This document shows, in pieces, positions 24,297 through 32,619 of a DNA stretch of 64,000 bases. Every line of letters starts with the position of its first letter. Within the stretch, counting starts at the first letter, position 1. Source of the stretch: Kitasatospora sp040298565 (GTDB lineage: Bacteria; Actinomycetota; Actinomycetes; Streptomycetales; Streptomycetaceae); assembly GCF_040298565.1 (NCBI RefSeq), contig NZ_JBEPAK010000003.1:38703-102702 (forward strand), in the 5' to 3' direction. Below the pieces are notes generated by a model, which was not told the origin of the DNA, ran no database searches, and saw only the letters and a program-made list of their open reading frames with translations. The position numbers and the translations under genes are program-made.

Positions 24297-27200
24297 ATGA
24301 CCGCTGAACCGATCCATCTGGAGCAGTACACCGGGCCACCGCAGGCCGAGCCGACGCGCGCGCTGTTCCCCGGGCGTCCGGCCGCCGCGCCGCGCACCCT
24401 GGTCGACGTCCTGGACGCCACCGTGCGCGCCCACCCCGACGAACCGGCCCTGGACGACGGCCGCACCGTGCTGAGCTACCGCGCCCTGGCCGCCGAGGTG
24501 GAGCAGCTGCGCCGCCGACTGGCCGCCGCCGGAATCGGGCCGGGAGACCGGGTGGGCGTGCGGGTGCCCTCCGGCACCAACGACCTGTACGTCTCGATCC
24601 TCGCCGTGCTGGCCGCCGGGGCCGCCTACGTCCCGGTGGACGCGGAGGACCCGGACGAGCGCGCCCACCTGGTCTTCGGCGAGGCGAAGGTCGCCGCCGT
24701 CCTCGGCGCCGAGCGCGCCATCAGCATCGCGCGCACCTCGAACGACGCCATCGGCGTCACGAGCACCCCGAGCGACGCCATCGGCGTCACGGGCACCCCG
24801 AGCGACGCCACCGGCGTCACGAGCACCCCGACCGCCGCCAGGAGCACCCCGGCCACCACCGGTTCCCGGGAGCCCCTGGCGCCCGCGCGCCGCCCCACCC
24901 CGGACGACGACGCCTGGATCATCTTCACCTCCGGCTCGACCGGGAAGCCCAAGGGCGTCGCCGCCACCCACCGCAACGCCGCCGCCTTCGTCGACGCCGA
25001 GGCCGCGCTCTTCCTCCAGGAGGAGCCGATCGGCCCCGGCGACCGGGTGATGGCCGGCCTGTCGGTCGCCTTCGACGCCTCCTGCGAGGAGATGTGGCTG
25101 GCCTGGCGGCACGGCGCCTGCCTGGTGCCCGTGCCCCGGTCCCAGGTGCGCAGCGGCGCGGACCTCGGCCCCTGGCTGGCCGAGCAGGAGATCACCGTGG
25201 TCTCCACCGTCCCCACCCTCGCCGCGCTGTGGCCCGCCGAGGCGCTCAACGAGGTCCGGCTGCTGATCTTCGGCGGCGAGGCCTGCCCGCCCGAGCTGGT
25301 GCAGCGGCTGGTCACCGAGGGCCGGGAGGTGTGGAACACCTACGGCCCGACCGAGGCCACCGTGGTGGCCTGCGCCGCGCTGCTGACCGGCGAGGGCCCG
25401 GTGCGGATCGGCCTGCCGCTGGACGGCTGGGACCTCGCGGTCGTGGACGAGGCCGGCGAGCCGGTCCCCGTCGGCGGCACCGGGCAGCTGGTGATCGGCG
25501 GGGCCGGCCTGGCCCGCTACCTGGATCCGGAGAAGGACGCCGAGAAGTACGCGCCGCTGGCCTCGCTCGGCTGGGAGCGGGCCTACCGCAGCGGCGACCT
25601 GGTCCAGGCCGATCCGGCCGGCCTGCTGTTCCTCGGCCGCACCGACGAGCAGATCAAGCTCGGCGGCCGCCGGATCGAGCTCGGCGAGGTGGACGCGGCG
25701 CTGCAGGCGCTGCCGGGCGTGGCGGGCGCCGCCGCGGCCGTCCGGACCGCACGCGGAGGCAATCAGCTGCTGGTCGGCTACCTGGTGGTCCAGGACGGCT
25801 TCGACCGGGAGCGGGCGGTCGAGCGGCTGCGCGCGGAACTGCCCGCCGCCCTGGTCCCGCTGCTCGCCCCGGTGGACGCCCTGCCCACCCGTACCTCCGG
25901 CAAGGTCGACCGGAACGCGCTGCCGTGGCCACTGCCCGATCTGGAGGCCGCCGGGCCGAGCGAGCAGCTGTACGGCACCGAGGCGTGGCTCGCCGAGCAG
26001 TGGGCCGAGATCCTCGGGGTGCAGGTCGCCAGTGCGCGGGACGACTTCTTCGCGATCGGCGGCAGCAGTCTGGCCGCCGCCCGGCTGACCACCCTGCTGC
26101 GCTCCCGCTACCCGAGCGCCGCCGTGCTGGACATCTACCAGCACCCCACGCTGCGCAAGCTCGCCCGGCACCTGGAGCGTACGGCCCCCGAGGGCGGCGA
26201 GGCCCGTACCGTCACCCTGGTGCCCACCCGGGCCAAGCTGCTGCAGCTGCTCCTGCTCGTCCCGCTGTTCACGGTGGTCGGCCTGCGCTGGACGGTCGCC
26301 CTGCTGGCCGCCGGGAACCTGCTCTCCCACCTGGGCGACTACCCGTGGGCGCCCACCGCCTCCTGGTGGGCGGTCAGCGCGGGTGTGCTCGCGCTGTACA
26401 CCCCGCCGGGGCGCCTCGCGATCGCGGCCGGCGGCGCCCGGCTGCTGTTGCGCGGTCTGCGCCCCGGCCGGTACCCGCGCGGCGGCGCGGTGCACCTGCG
26501 GCTCTGGGCGGCCGAGCGGCTGGCCGAGCTGAGCGGTGCGACCTCGCTGTCCGGCGCCTGGCTGGTGCGCTACGCCCGCGCGCTGGGTGCCAAGGTCGCG
26601 CCCGAGGTGGACCTGCACTCGCTGCCGCCGGTCACCGGGATGCTCAAGCTGGGCCGGGGCTGCGCCGTCGAGGCCGAGGTGGACCTGTCCGGCTACTGGC
26701 TGGACGGCGACCGGTTGGAGGTCGGCCCGGTCAAGGTCGGGTCCGGCGCCGTGGTCGGCACCCGCTCGACCCTGCTGCCGGGTGCCCGGATCGGCAAGCG
26801 CGCCCAGGTGGTGGCCGGCTCCAGCGTCACCGGCCAGGTGCCGACCGGGCAGCGCTGGGGCGGGGCGCCCGCGGTCAAGCTGGGCCGGGCGGAGCGCACC
26901 TGGCCCAAGGAGCGTCCGTCGCGCCGGGCCCACTGGGCCGCCCTGTACGGCGCGGGCGGCGCGGTGCTCAGCCTGCTCCCGGTGCTGCCGGCCGTGGCCG
27001 CGCTGGCGGTGCTCTCGTGCTTCGTCGACCAGGGCGCGGACCTCGGCCGGGCACTCGGCGGCGCGCTGCTCGGGCTGCTGCCGGCCACCCTGGCCTTCGG
27101 TGCCGGGTACGCCGCGCAGCTGGTGGTGCTCGTACGGCTGCTGAGCATCGGGCTCGTGCCGGGGGTGCACCCGCTGCACGGCCGGGTCGGCTGGCAGGCG

Positions 27201-28319
27201 TGGGTGGTCACCCAGCTGATGGACCGGGCCCGCGAGGTGCTGTTCCCGCTGTACGCCGGGCTGGTCACCCCGCTGTGGCTGCGCGCGCTGGGGATGCGGG
27301 TCGGCCGGGGCGCCGAGGTGTCCACGGTGCTGGCGCTGCCCAGTCTGACCACGGTCGGCGACGGCGCGTTCCTCGCCGACGACACCCTGATGGCGCCGTA
27401 CGAGCTGGGCGGCGGCTGGATGCGGCTCGGCGAGGCGAAGGTCGGCGAGCGGGCCTTCCTCGGGAACTCGGGGATGACCGCCCCGGGCCGCTCGGTGCCC
27501 AAGCGGGGCCTGGTGGGCGTGCTGTCCGCGACGCCGGAGAAGGCGAAGAAGGGCGGTTCTTACCTGGGCATGCCGCCGATGCGACTGCCGCGCGCGGCGG
27601 ACGAGGCGGACCAGAGCCTGACCTACGAGCCGCCGGCCCGGCTGCTCTGGGCGCGCGGGCTGGTCGAGCTGGGCCGGCTGGTGCCGGTGCTGGCCTCGGG
27701 CGCGTTGGGCTTGCTGACGGCGGCGACGCTGGCCCGGCTGACGGCGGCCTGGTCGCCGCTCGGCGCGGCCGTCGTCTCGGGGCCGGTGCTGCTGGCGGCG
27801 GGCGGCATGGCCTGCCTGGTCGCGGTGGCGGCGAAGTGGCTGCTGGTCGGGCGGTTCCGCGCGGTGGAGCACCCGCTGTGGAGCGGCTTCGTGTGGCGCA
27901 ACGAGCTCGCCGACACCTTCGTGGAGGTGCTGGCGGTGCCGTGGCTGGTCGGCGCGGTGCCCGGCACCCCGGTGCTGAACCTTTGGCTGCGGGCGCTCGG
28001 CGCAAAGGTCGGCCACGGCGTGTGGTGCGAGAGCTACTGGCTGCCGGAGGCCGACCTCGTCACCCTCGGGGACGGAGTGAGCGTCAACCGGGGCTGCGTG
28101 CTGCAGACACACCTCTTCCACGACCGGATCATGCGGATGGATACTGTGGACCTCCGCGAGGGCGCCACCCTGGGCCCGGGCGGGATCGTGCTGCCCGGCA
28201 GCACGGTCGGCGCGCGCAGCACGCTGGGCCCGGCGTCGCTGGTGATGCGCGCCGAGTCCGTCCCCGCGGACACGCGGTGGCTGGGCAACCCGATCGAGGC
28301 GTGGCAGGCCACGTCGTGA
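24297..28319 (+). CDS. pls: Pls/PosA-type membrane NRPS, probable epsilon-poly-lysine synthetase
   Basis: 1340 residues from ATG 24297. Domain order: adenylation domain about 40-555 (FTSGSTGKPKG, NTYGPTEAT, YRSGDLVQ, GRTDEQIKLGGRRIE, RTSGKVDRNALP); thiolation domain with DDFFAIGGSSLAA (pantetheine Ser591); then six membrane helices in pairs (about 647-675, 690-715, 881-910, 917-955, 1115-1148, 1155-1188), each pair followed by one of three related soluble domains with left-handed-helix-like repeats. There is no condensation or thioesterase domain. This is the plan and length of Pls (about 1300 residues), which links lysine through its epsilon-amine. Pocket residues read by eye, D-A-E-S-I-G-T-V-V-K, have the Asp plus Glu expected for a basic amino acid and resemble lysine codes. 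A 30-bp in-frame repeat sits in the adenylation domain. The stop overlaps the next start. Confidence 0.85.
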   Translation: MTAEPIHLEQYTGPPQAEPTRALFPGRPAAAPRTLVDVLDATVRAHPDEPALDDGRTVLSYRALAAEVEQLRRRLAAAGIGPGDRVGVRVPSGTNDLYVSILAVLAAGAAYVPVDAEDPDERAHLVFGEAKVAAVLGAERAISIARTSNDAIGVTSTPSDAIGVTGTPSDATGVTSTPTAARSTPATTGSREPLAPARRPTPDDDAWIIFTSGSTGKPKGVAATHRNAAAFVDAEAALFLQEEPIGPGDRVMAGLSVAFDASCEEMWLAWRHGACLVPVPRSQVRSGADLGPWLAEQEITVVSTVPTLAALWPAEALNEVRLLIFGGEACPPELVQRLVTEGREVWNTYGPTEATVVACAALLTGEGPVRIGLPLDGWDLAVVDEAGEPVPVGGTGQLVIGGAGLARYLDPEKDAEKYAPLASLGWERAYRSGDLVQADPAGLLFLGRTDEQIKLGGRRIELGEVDAALQALPGVAGAAAAVRTARGGNQLLVGYLVVQDGFDRERAVERLRAELPAALVPLLAPVDALPTRTSGKVDRNALPWPLPDLEAAGPSEQLYGTEAWLAEQWAEILGVQVASARDDFFAIGGSSLAAARLTTLLRSRYPSAAVLDIYQHPTLRKLARHLERTAPEGGEARTVTLVPTRAKLLQLLLLVPLFTVVGLRWTVALLAAGNLLSHLGDYPWAPTASWWAVSAGVLALYTPPGRLAIAAGGARLLLRGLRPGRYPRGGAVHLRLWAAERLAELSGATSLSGAWLVRYARALGAKVAPEVDLHSLPPVTGMLKLGRGCAVEAEVDLSGYWLDGDRLEVGPVKVGSGAVVGTRSTLLPGARIGKRAQVVAGSSVTGQVPTGQRWGGAPAVKLGRAERTWPKERPSRRAHWAALYGAGGAVLSLLPVLPAVAALAVLSCFVDQGADLGRALGGALLGLLPATLAFGAGYAAQLVVLVRLLSIGLVPGVHPLHGRVGWQAWVVTQLMDRAREVLFPLYAGLVTPLWLRALGMRVGRGAEVSTVLALPSLTTVGDGAFLADDTLMAPYELGGGWMRLGEAKVGERAFLGNSGMTAPGRSVPKRGLVGVLSATPEKAKKGGSYLGMPPMRLPRAADEADQSLTYEPPARLLWARGLVELGRLVPVLASGALGLLTAATLARLTAAWSPLGAAVVSGPVLLAAGGMACLVAVAAKWLLVGRFRAVEHPLWSGFVWRNELADTFVEVLAVPWLVGAVPGTPVLNLWLRALGAKVGHGVWCESYWLPEADLVTLGDGVSVNRGCVLQTHLFHDRIMRMDTVDLREGATLGPGGIVLPGSTVGARSTLGPASLVMRAESVPADTRWLGNPIEAWQATS
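24741..24830 (+). repeat. 30-bp in-frame tandem repeat in pls
   Basis: Three 30-bp units encode SDAIGVTSTP-type decapeptides (residues 149-178) between the conserved A2 and A3 regions of the adenylation domain, followed by a degenerate Thr/Ala/Pro tail. A surface loop expansion is likely. Confidence 0.9.
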
Positions 28320-29878
28320 CGGCCCCTCCGCCCCCGGCCGGCCCGACCACCGCGGCGTGGGCCACCCGCACGACCACGTCGACGACCACCTCGACGACGA
28401 CTTCGACCACAACTCCTCCGACCACTCCACCGACCACCCGTCCCGGCCCGCAGGGAGCGCCCGTCCCCGTGAAGTCCAAGCACGTCCCGCCGGCCGTCGG
28501 CGGCCCGGACCCGTACTTCCCCACCAGCGGCGACCACCGCTACCGGGTGCACCGCTACGAACTCGCACTGGACTACCGGCCCGGGCCCAACCGGCTGGCC
28601 GGCTCGGCCCGGCTGAGCGCGGTGGCGAACACGGCGCTGGCCGAGTTCGCGCTCGACCTGGCCGAGTTCCGGATCGGGCGGGTGCTGGTGGACGGCAAGG
28701 CCGCCCGCTACACCCACCGCGGCGGCAAGCTGCGGATCCGCCCGGCGAAGGCGCTCGGGGCAGGCGCCGTCTTCACGGTCGAGGTGCACTACACCGGCAA
28801 CCCCCGGCCGGTGCGCAGCCCGTGGGGCGGCCTCGGCTGGGAGGAGCTGACCGAGGGCGCGCTCGTGGCCAGCCAGCCGGTCGGCTCGCCGTCGTGGTTC
28901 CCGTGCAACGACCGGCCAGCGGACAAGGCGACCTACCAGATAGCGGTCACCACGCCGTCCCCGTTCACCGTGGTGGCGAGCGGACGGCTGCTCACCCGGA
29001 CCACCCGAGCCTCCAGCACCACCTGGGTGTACGAGCAGAGCGCGCCGACCTCGCCGTACCTGGTGACGGTCTCGATCGGGCACTACGTGCCGGTGCCGCT
29101 GACCGCGCGCCCGGCGCAGCCCGGCACCGGGCAGCACCCGCACGCCGGCGCCGGGCAGCACTTGCAGGCCGGCGCCGGGCACCTCCCGCAGGCCGGGCAC
29201 GTGTCCCAGTCCGGCTACGTGCCGCGGCCACTGGTCGAGGCCTTCACCCGGGACTTCGCCCGGCAGCCGGAGATGATGGCCTACTTCGCCCAGGCCTTCG
29301 GGCCGTACCCGTTCGGCGAGTACGCGGTCGTGGTCGCCGACGAGGAACTGGACGTCCCGGTCGAGGCCCAGGGCGTGGCCACCTTCGGCACCAACCACCT
29401 CGGCGGCGGCTGGGACCGCGAGCGGCTGATCGCCCACGAGCTGGCCCACCAGTGGTTCGGCAACAGCGTCTCGATCGCCGACTGGCGGCACATCTGGCTC
29501 AACGAGGGCTTCGCCAAGTACGCGGAGTGGCTCTGGTCGGAGCACGTCGGCGGTCCGGCCGCGGCCGTGCACGCCGCTGCCGCGCACCGGTTGCTGGCCG
29601 GGCTGCCGCAGGACCTCCGGCTCGGTGACCCGGGCCGCAAGCTGATGTTCGACGACCGGCTGTACCAGCGCGGCGGCCTGGCGGTGCACGCCCTGCGGCG
29701 GGCACTCGGCGAGGACGCCTTCTTCGCGATGCTGCGGGACTGGACGGGAGCCAATCGACACGGTGTGGTCGCCACCGCCGACCTCCTCGCGCACGCCTCC
29801 CGCTACACCGCGGCTCCGCTCGGCCCGCTGTTCGAGGCCTGGCTGGAGCGGCCCGAGCTCCCGGCCCTGCCCGCCTGA
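28316..29878 (+). CDS. M1-family zinc metallopeptidase, coupled to pls
   Basis: 520 residues. GTG 28316 overlaps the pls stop (GTGA), so translation is probably coupled. The zinc motif is HELAHQWFG with H374, E375, H378 and E397 in NEGFAKYAEW; the substrate-side motif VEAQGVATFG replaces GAMEN. It is a short M1 protein lacking the long C-terminal domain of PepN. The first 45 residues are Thr/Pro-rich (TTTSTTTSTTTSTTTPPTT) with no hydrophobic core, so export is not by a classical signal peptide; it may stay cytosolic or membrane-associated. From established work, epsilon-poly-lysine producers contain a zinc aminopeptidase of about this size that degrades the polymer and protects the cell; the overlap with pls fits that role. 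A 24-bp repeat adds residues 270-293. Confidence 0.85.
   Translation: MTAPPPPAGPTTAAWATRTTTSTTTSTTTSTTTPPTTPPTTRPGPQGAPVPVKSKHVPPAVGGPDPYFPTSGDHRYRVHRYELALDYRPGPNRLAGSARLSAVANTALAEFALDLAEFRIGRVLVDGKAARYTHRGGKLRIRPAKALGAGAVFTVEVHYTGNPRPVRSPWGGLGWEELTEGALVASQPVGSPSWFPCNDRPADKATYQIAVTTPSPFTVVASGRLLTRTTRASSTTWVYEQSAPTSPYLVTVSIGHYVPVPLTARPAQPGTGQHPHAGAGQHLQAGAGHLPQAGHVSQSGYVPRPLVEAFTRDFARQPEMMAYFAQAFGPYPFGEYAVVVADEELDVPVEAQGVATFGTNHLGGGWDRERLIAHELAHQWFGNSVSIADWRHIWLNEGFAKYAEWLWSEHVGGPAAAVHAAAAHRLLAGLPQDLRLGDPGRKLMFDDRLYQRGGLAVHALRRALGEDAFFAMLRDWTGANRHGVVATADLLAHASRYTAAPLGPLFEAWLERPELPALPA
29123..29194 (+). repeat. 24-bp in-frame tandem repeat in M1 peptidase gene
   Basis: Three units of 24 bp starting GGCNCCGGGCA encode GTGQHPHA, GAGQHLQA, GAGHLPQA. 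The His-rich insert lies just before the catalytic domain. Confidence 0.85.
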
Positions 29879-29921
29879 ACCTGAAGCGGCGTCCGCTCCT
29901 GTGGCCTTCCCGGCTCCTCCT

Positions 29922-29998
29922 GCTGCTCCGGGGCTCCGCGGCTCCGGGGCTCCGGGCTCTGCGGCTCCAGGGCACCGCGGCTTCGAAGCTCCGGGGCT
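29922..29998. repeat. GGCTCCGGG-type 9-bp repeat
   Basis: Imperfect copies of GGCTCCGGG/GGCTCCGCG fill most of the gap between the M1 peptidase and the beta-lactamase-like gene, directly before the latter's start. Confidence 0.7.
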
Positions 29999-30014
29999 GG
30001 GCTACTGTCCGTCC

Positions 30015-31442
30015 ATGTCGATGACCTCAGACGATCAGACGGCCGACCAGCCCGCTGTCCAGCTGGACGATCAGCTCGACGAGCTGCTGCCCGCCACCCG
30101 CCGTGCCCTGCTGCACCGCATCGCCGTCGCCCAGCGCGAAGGCCGTACGCCCTCCCTGGTCGCCGGGGTGGTCCGGGACGGGCGGCTGGTGTGGAGCGGC
30201 GCCCGGAGCATGGTCGACGGGCACGCGCCGACCCCGGACGTCCAGTACCGGATCGGTTCCCTCACCAAGACCTTCGTCGCCGTGCTGGTGCTGCGGCTGC
30301 GCGACGAGGGCCGGCTCGGCCTCGACGACCCGCTGGGCCGCCACCTGCCCGGCACCGCGGCTGACGGCGTGACCATCGCCCAGTTGCTCGCCCACTCTGC
30401 CGGGCTGGCCGCCGAGACGCCCGGCCCCTGGTGGGAACGGACCGAGGGCACGCTGCGGCCCGAACTCGCCGACCTGCTGGAGCCGGAAGGCTCGCTCAAG
30501 CACCCGGCCGGCCGGCGCCACCACTACTCCAACCCCGGCTACGCCCTGCTCGGCGCCCTGGTGGAGGAACTGCGCGGCGAGCCCTGGGGCGAGGTACTGC
30601 GCCGGGAAGTGCTGGCGCCGCTGCGCATGGACCGCACCACGCTGCTGCCCCGGCACCCGCACGCCGGCGGCTTCGCCGTCCACCCGTGGGCCGACGTCAT
30701 GCTGCCCGAACCGCTCACCGACACCGGCCGGATGGGACCCGCCGGCCAGCTCTGGTCCACCGGTGCCGACCTGGCCCGCTGGGCCGCATTCCTCGCCGGC
30801 GGCGACGACAAGGTGCTGGGCGCCGAGTCCCTCGCCGAGATGCGCCGACCCGCCGTCGGGCCGGACGACGCCGCCTGGACCTCCTGTTACGGCTTCGGTC
30901 TGCAACTGCGCCGCGAGGGCGGCCGGTTGCTGTACGGCCACTCCGGCTCGATGCCCGGCTTCACGGCGGGCCTGTGGGTCAGCGAGGACGACGGCCTGGC
31001 CGGCTTCGCCCTGTCCAACGCCACCAGCGGCGCCAACGCCCCGCAACTGGCCGCCCAGCTGATCAGCATCACCGCGGAGCACGAACCGCGGCTGCCCGAA
31101 CCCTGGCGGCCGCTGCCCGACGTGGACGACGAACTGCTCGCCCTCACCGGCCCCTGGTACTGGGGCGCCGCGCCCCACCTCCTGCGGCTGAAGGCCGACC
31201 GCGTCCTCGAGCTCACCGAACTCACGGGCGGCCGCCGGGGCTCGCGGTTCCGGCCGCGGCCGGACGGCACCTGGATCGGGCTGGACAACTACCACGCGGG
31301 CGAGACCCTGCGGGTGGTCCGGCGCGCCGACGGCACGGCCGGCCACCTGGACGTCGGCTCCTTCGTCTACACCCGCGAGCCCTACGGACCGGCCGAGGCC
31401 GTCCCGGGCGGCGTCGACCCCCAGGGTTGGCAGGCGTTCTGA
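30015..31442 (+). CDS. serine beta-lactamase-fold hydrolase (class C/esterase type)
   Basis: 475 residues; ATG 30015 (a second ATG is two codons on). Catalytic motifs: S82-L-T-K85 (SxxK), Y171-S-N173 (YxN) and H309-S-G (HxG in place of KTG), the signature of class C beta-lactamase-like esterases and D-amino-acid peptidases. The last 110 residues form a separate domain of the kind appended to such hydrolases. There is no signal peptide, so it acts in the cytosol. It follows the pls-M1 pair by about 135 bp on the same strand but across a tandem repeat, so operon membership is uncertain; a role on peptides with unusual linkages is only a guess. Confidence 0.82.
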   Translation: MSMTSDDQTADQPAVQLDDQLDELLPATRRALLHRIAVAQREGRTPSLVAGVVRDGRLVWSGARSMVDGHAPTPDVQYRIGSLTKTFVAVLVLRLRDEGRLGLDDPLGRHLPGTAADGVTIAQLLAHSAGLAAETPGPWWERTEGTLRPELADLLEPEGSLKHPAGRRHHYSNPGYALLGALVEELRGEPWGEVLRREVLAPLRMDRTTLLPRHPHAGGFAVHPWADVMLPEPLTDTGRMGPAGQLWSTGADLARWAAFLAGGDDKVLGAESLAEMRRPAVGPDDAAWTSCYGFGLQLRREGGRLLYGHSGSMPGFTAGLWVSEDDGLAGFALSNATSGANAPQLAAQLISITAEHEPRLPEPWRPLPDVDDELLALTGPWYWGAAPHLLRLKADRVLELTELTGGRRGSRFRPRPDGTWIGLDNYHAGETLRVVRRADGTAGHLDVGSFVYTREPYGPAEAVPGGVDPQGWQAF

Positions 31443-31788
31443 GCCCACCGGGCGCCGCTGGGACGGCTCCCCGACGGCTCCGCGACGGCTCCCCGACGGT
31501 GGTGACGGCGGGGGTGGCGCTGACGGCGGGGACGTGCGATGCAGGTGTGCGCCCCCGTTGTCCACCTCGCGCCAACGACCAGCCGGTGCCCGGCAGATGA
31601 CCGGCAGGCCAAGGGTGGTCCCATTCAACAGGTGCACATCTGCGCTCCGCCGGGCCGCAACGTGAATGCCAACCGGCTCGGAGAGACATACGGTGACCGG
31701 TTCGCGTCCATGCCCAACCCCTGCGGGCCGGGACGGTGCCCTGGTACATCCACGGCACCGCCGACCGTGCTGCCCTGGAGGGTCCGCC
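31443..31788. repeat. gap with 11-bp tandem repeat; ols promoter region
   Basis: GACGGCTCCCC-type 11-bp units repeat at 31462, 31473 and 31484, with a partial copy at 31495. The rest (31500-31788) holds no convincing gene and should carry the promoter of the ornithine-lipid genes. GGAGGGTCCGCC precedes the next start. Confidence 0.6.
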
Positions 31789-32619
31789 ATGACCACCGTC
31801 CCCACGTACGCTCCGTCCGCAGTCGCCCCCGCCCACGACGCCCCGGCGGTCCCCGCGCCTCGCCGCCGGCCCACCACGGCCGCCTACACCGTCGGTCTCG
31901 CCCGCGACGAGGACGACGTGCGCGCCGCCCAGCGGCTCCGTCACCAGGTCTTCGCCGCCGAACTCGGCGCCGTCCTGCACAGCCCGGTCGCCGGGCTCGA
32001 CGTCGACCCCTTCGACGAGTACTGCGACCACCTGCTGGTCCGCGAGGGCGACACCGGCGCCGTGGTCGGCACCTACCGGCTGCTGCGCCCGGAGGCCGCC
32101 CGACGTGCCGGGCGGCTCTACTCCGACGGCGAGTTCGACCTCTCCGCGCTCGCACCGGTGCGCCCCGGCCTGGTCGAGCTCGGCCGCTCCTGCATCCGCC
32201 CCGACCACCGGGGCAACGGCGCGGTCATCAACCTGATGTGGGGCGGCATCGCCCGCTACCTCGCCGACACCGGCAACACCTGGGTCGGCGGCTGCTGCTC
32301 GATCGACCTGGAGGACGGCGGTGCCACCGCGGCCCGGGTCTGGGACACCGTCCGCACCAAGCACCTCGCCCCCGAGCAGTACCGGGTCACCCCGCACCGC
32401 CGCTGGGACGCCGAGGGTGTTCCGCGTGCCGAGCGCGGCGCCCTGCCCGCCCTGCTCCGCGGCTACCTGCGACTCGGCGCCTGGGTCTGCGGCGAGCCCG
32501 CGTACGACCCGGACTTCGGCTGCGCCGACCTCTACGTGCTGCTGTCGCTGGAGCGCACCGACCCCCGCTACCTGCGGCACTTCCTCTCCGGAGCCCCCGC
32601 GTCGGGCGTCTCGTCATGA
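31789..32619 (+). CDS. olsB: OlsB-like ornithine N-alpha-acyltransferase (GNAT)
   Basis: 276 residues; ATG 31789 behind CTGGAGGG. After a Pro/Ala-rich lead of 30 residues comes the acyl-homoserine-lactone-synthase-like GNAT fold: DVRAAQRLRHQVFAAELGA, FDEYCDHLLVRE, VVGTYRLLRP, and the conserved VELGRSCIRPDHRG. This matches OlsB, which transfers a hydroxyacyl chain from acyl carrier protein to the alpha-amine of ornithine to make lyso-ornithine lipid. Its stop overlaps the start of an acyltransferase of the OlsA type, the second step of the pathway, which strongly supports the assignment. Ornithine lipids are phosphate-free membrane lipids, often made under phosphate limitation; no PHO box was identified by eye. 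Confidence 0.82.
   Translation: MTTVPTYAPSAVAPAHDAPAVPAPRRRPTTAAYTVGLARDEDDVRAAQRLRHQVFAAELGAVLHSPVAGLDVDPFDEYCDHLLVREGDTGAVVGTYRLLRPEAARRAGRLYSDGEFDLSALAPVRPGLVELGRSCIRPDHRGNGAVINLMWGGIARYLADTGNTWVGGCCSIDLEDGGATAARVWDTVRTKHLAPEQYRVTPHRRWDAEGVPRAERGALPALLRGYLRLGAWVCGEPAYDPDFGCADLYVLLSLERTDPRYLRHFLSGAPASGVSS

Noticed and set aside
25094..28315. Frame of the M1 peptidase running upstream through pls
   Set aside because: Non-protein-like composition; GTG 28316 overlapping the pls stop explains the true start.
28357..28440. Asp/His-rich frame (HDHVDDHLDDDFDH) over the start of the M1 gene
   Set aside because: It is the alternate frame of the Thr/Pro-rich leader of the peptidase and lacks a start signal.
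24213..28568. Very long open frame on the minus strand opposite pls, about 1450 codons
   Set aside because: It mirrors the pls codon structure (third-position GC), is His/Gln/Arg/Ala-rich without any motif, and has no ribosome binding site; pls on the plus strand has full NRPS motifs.
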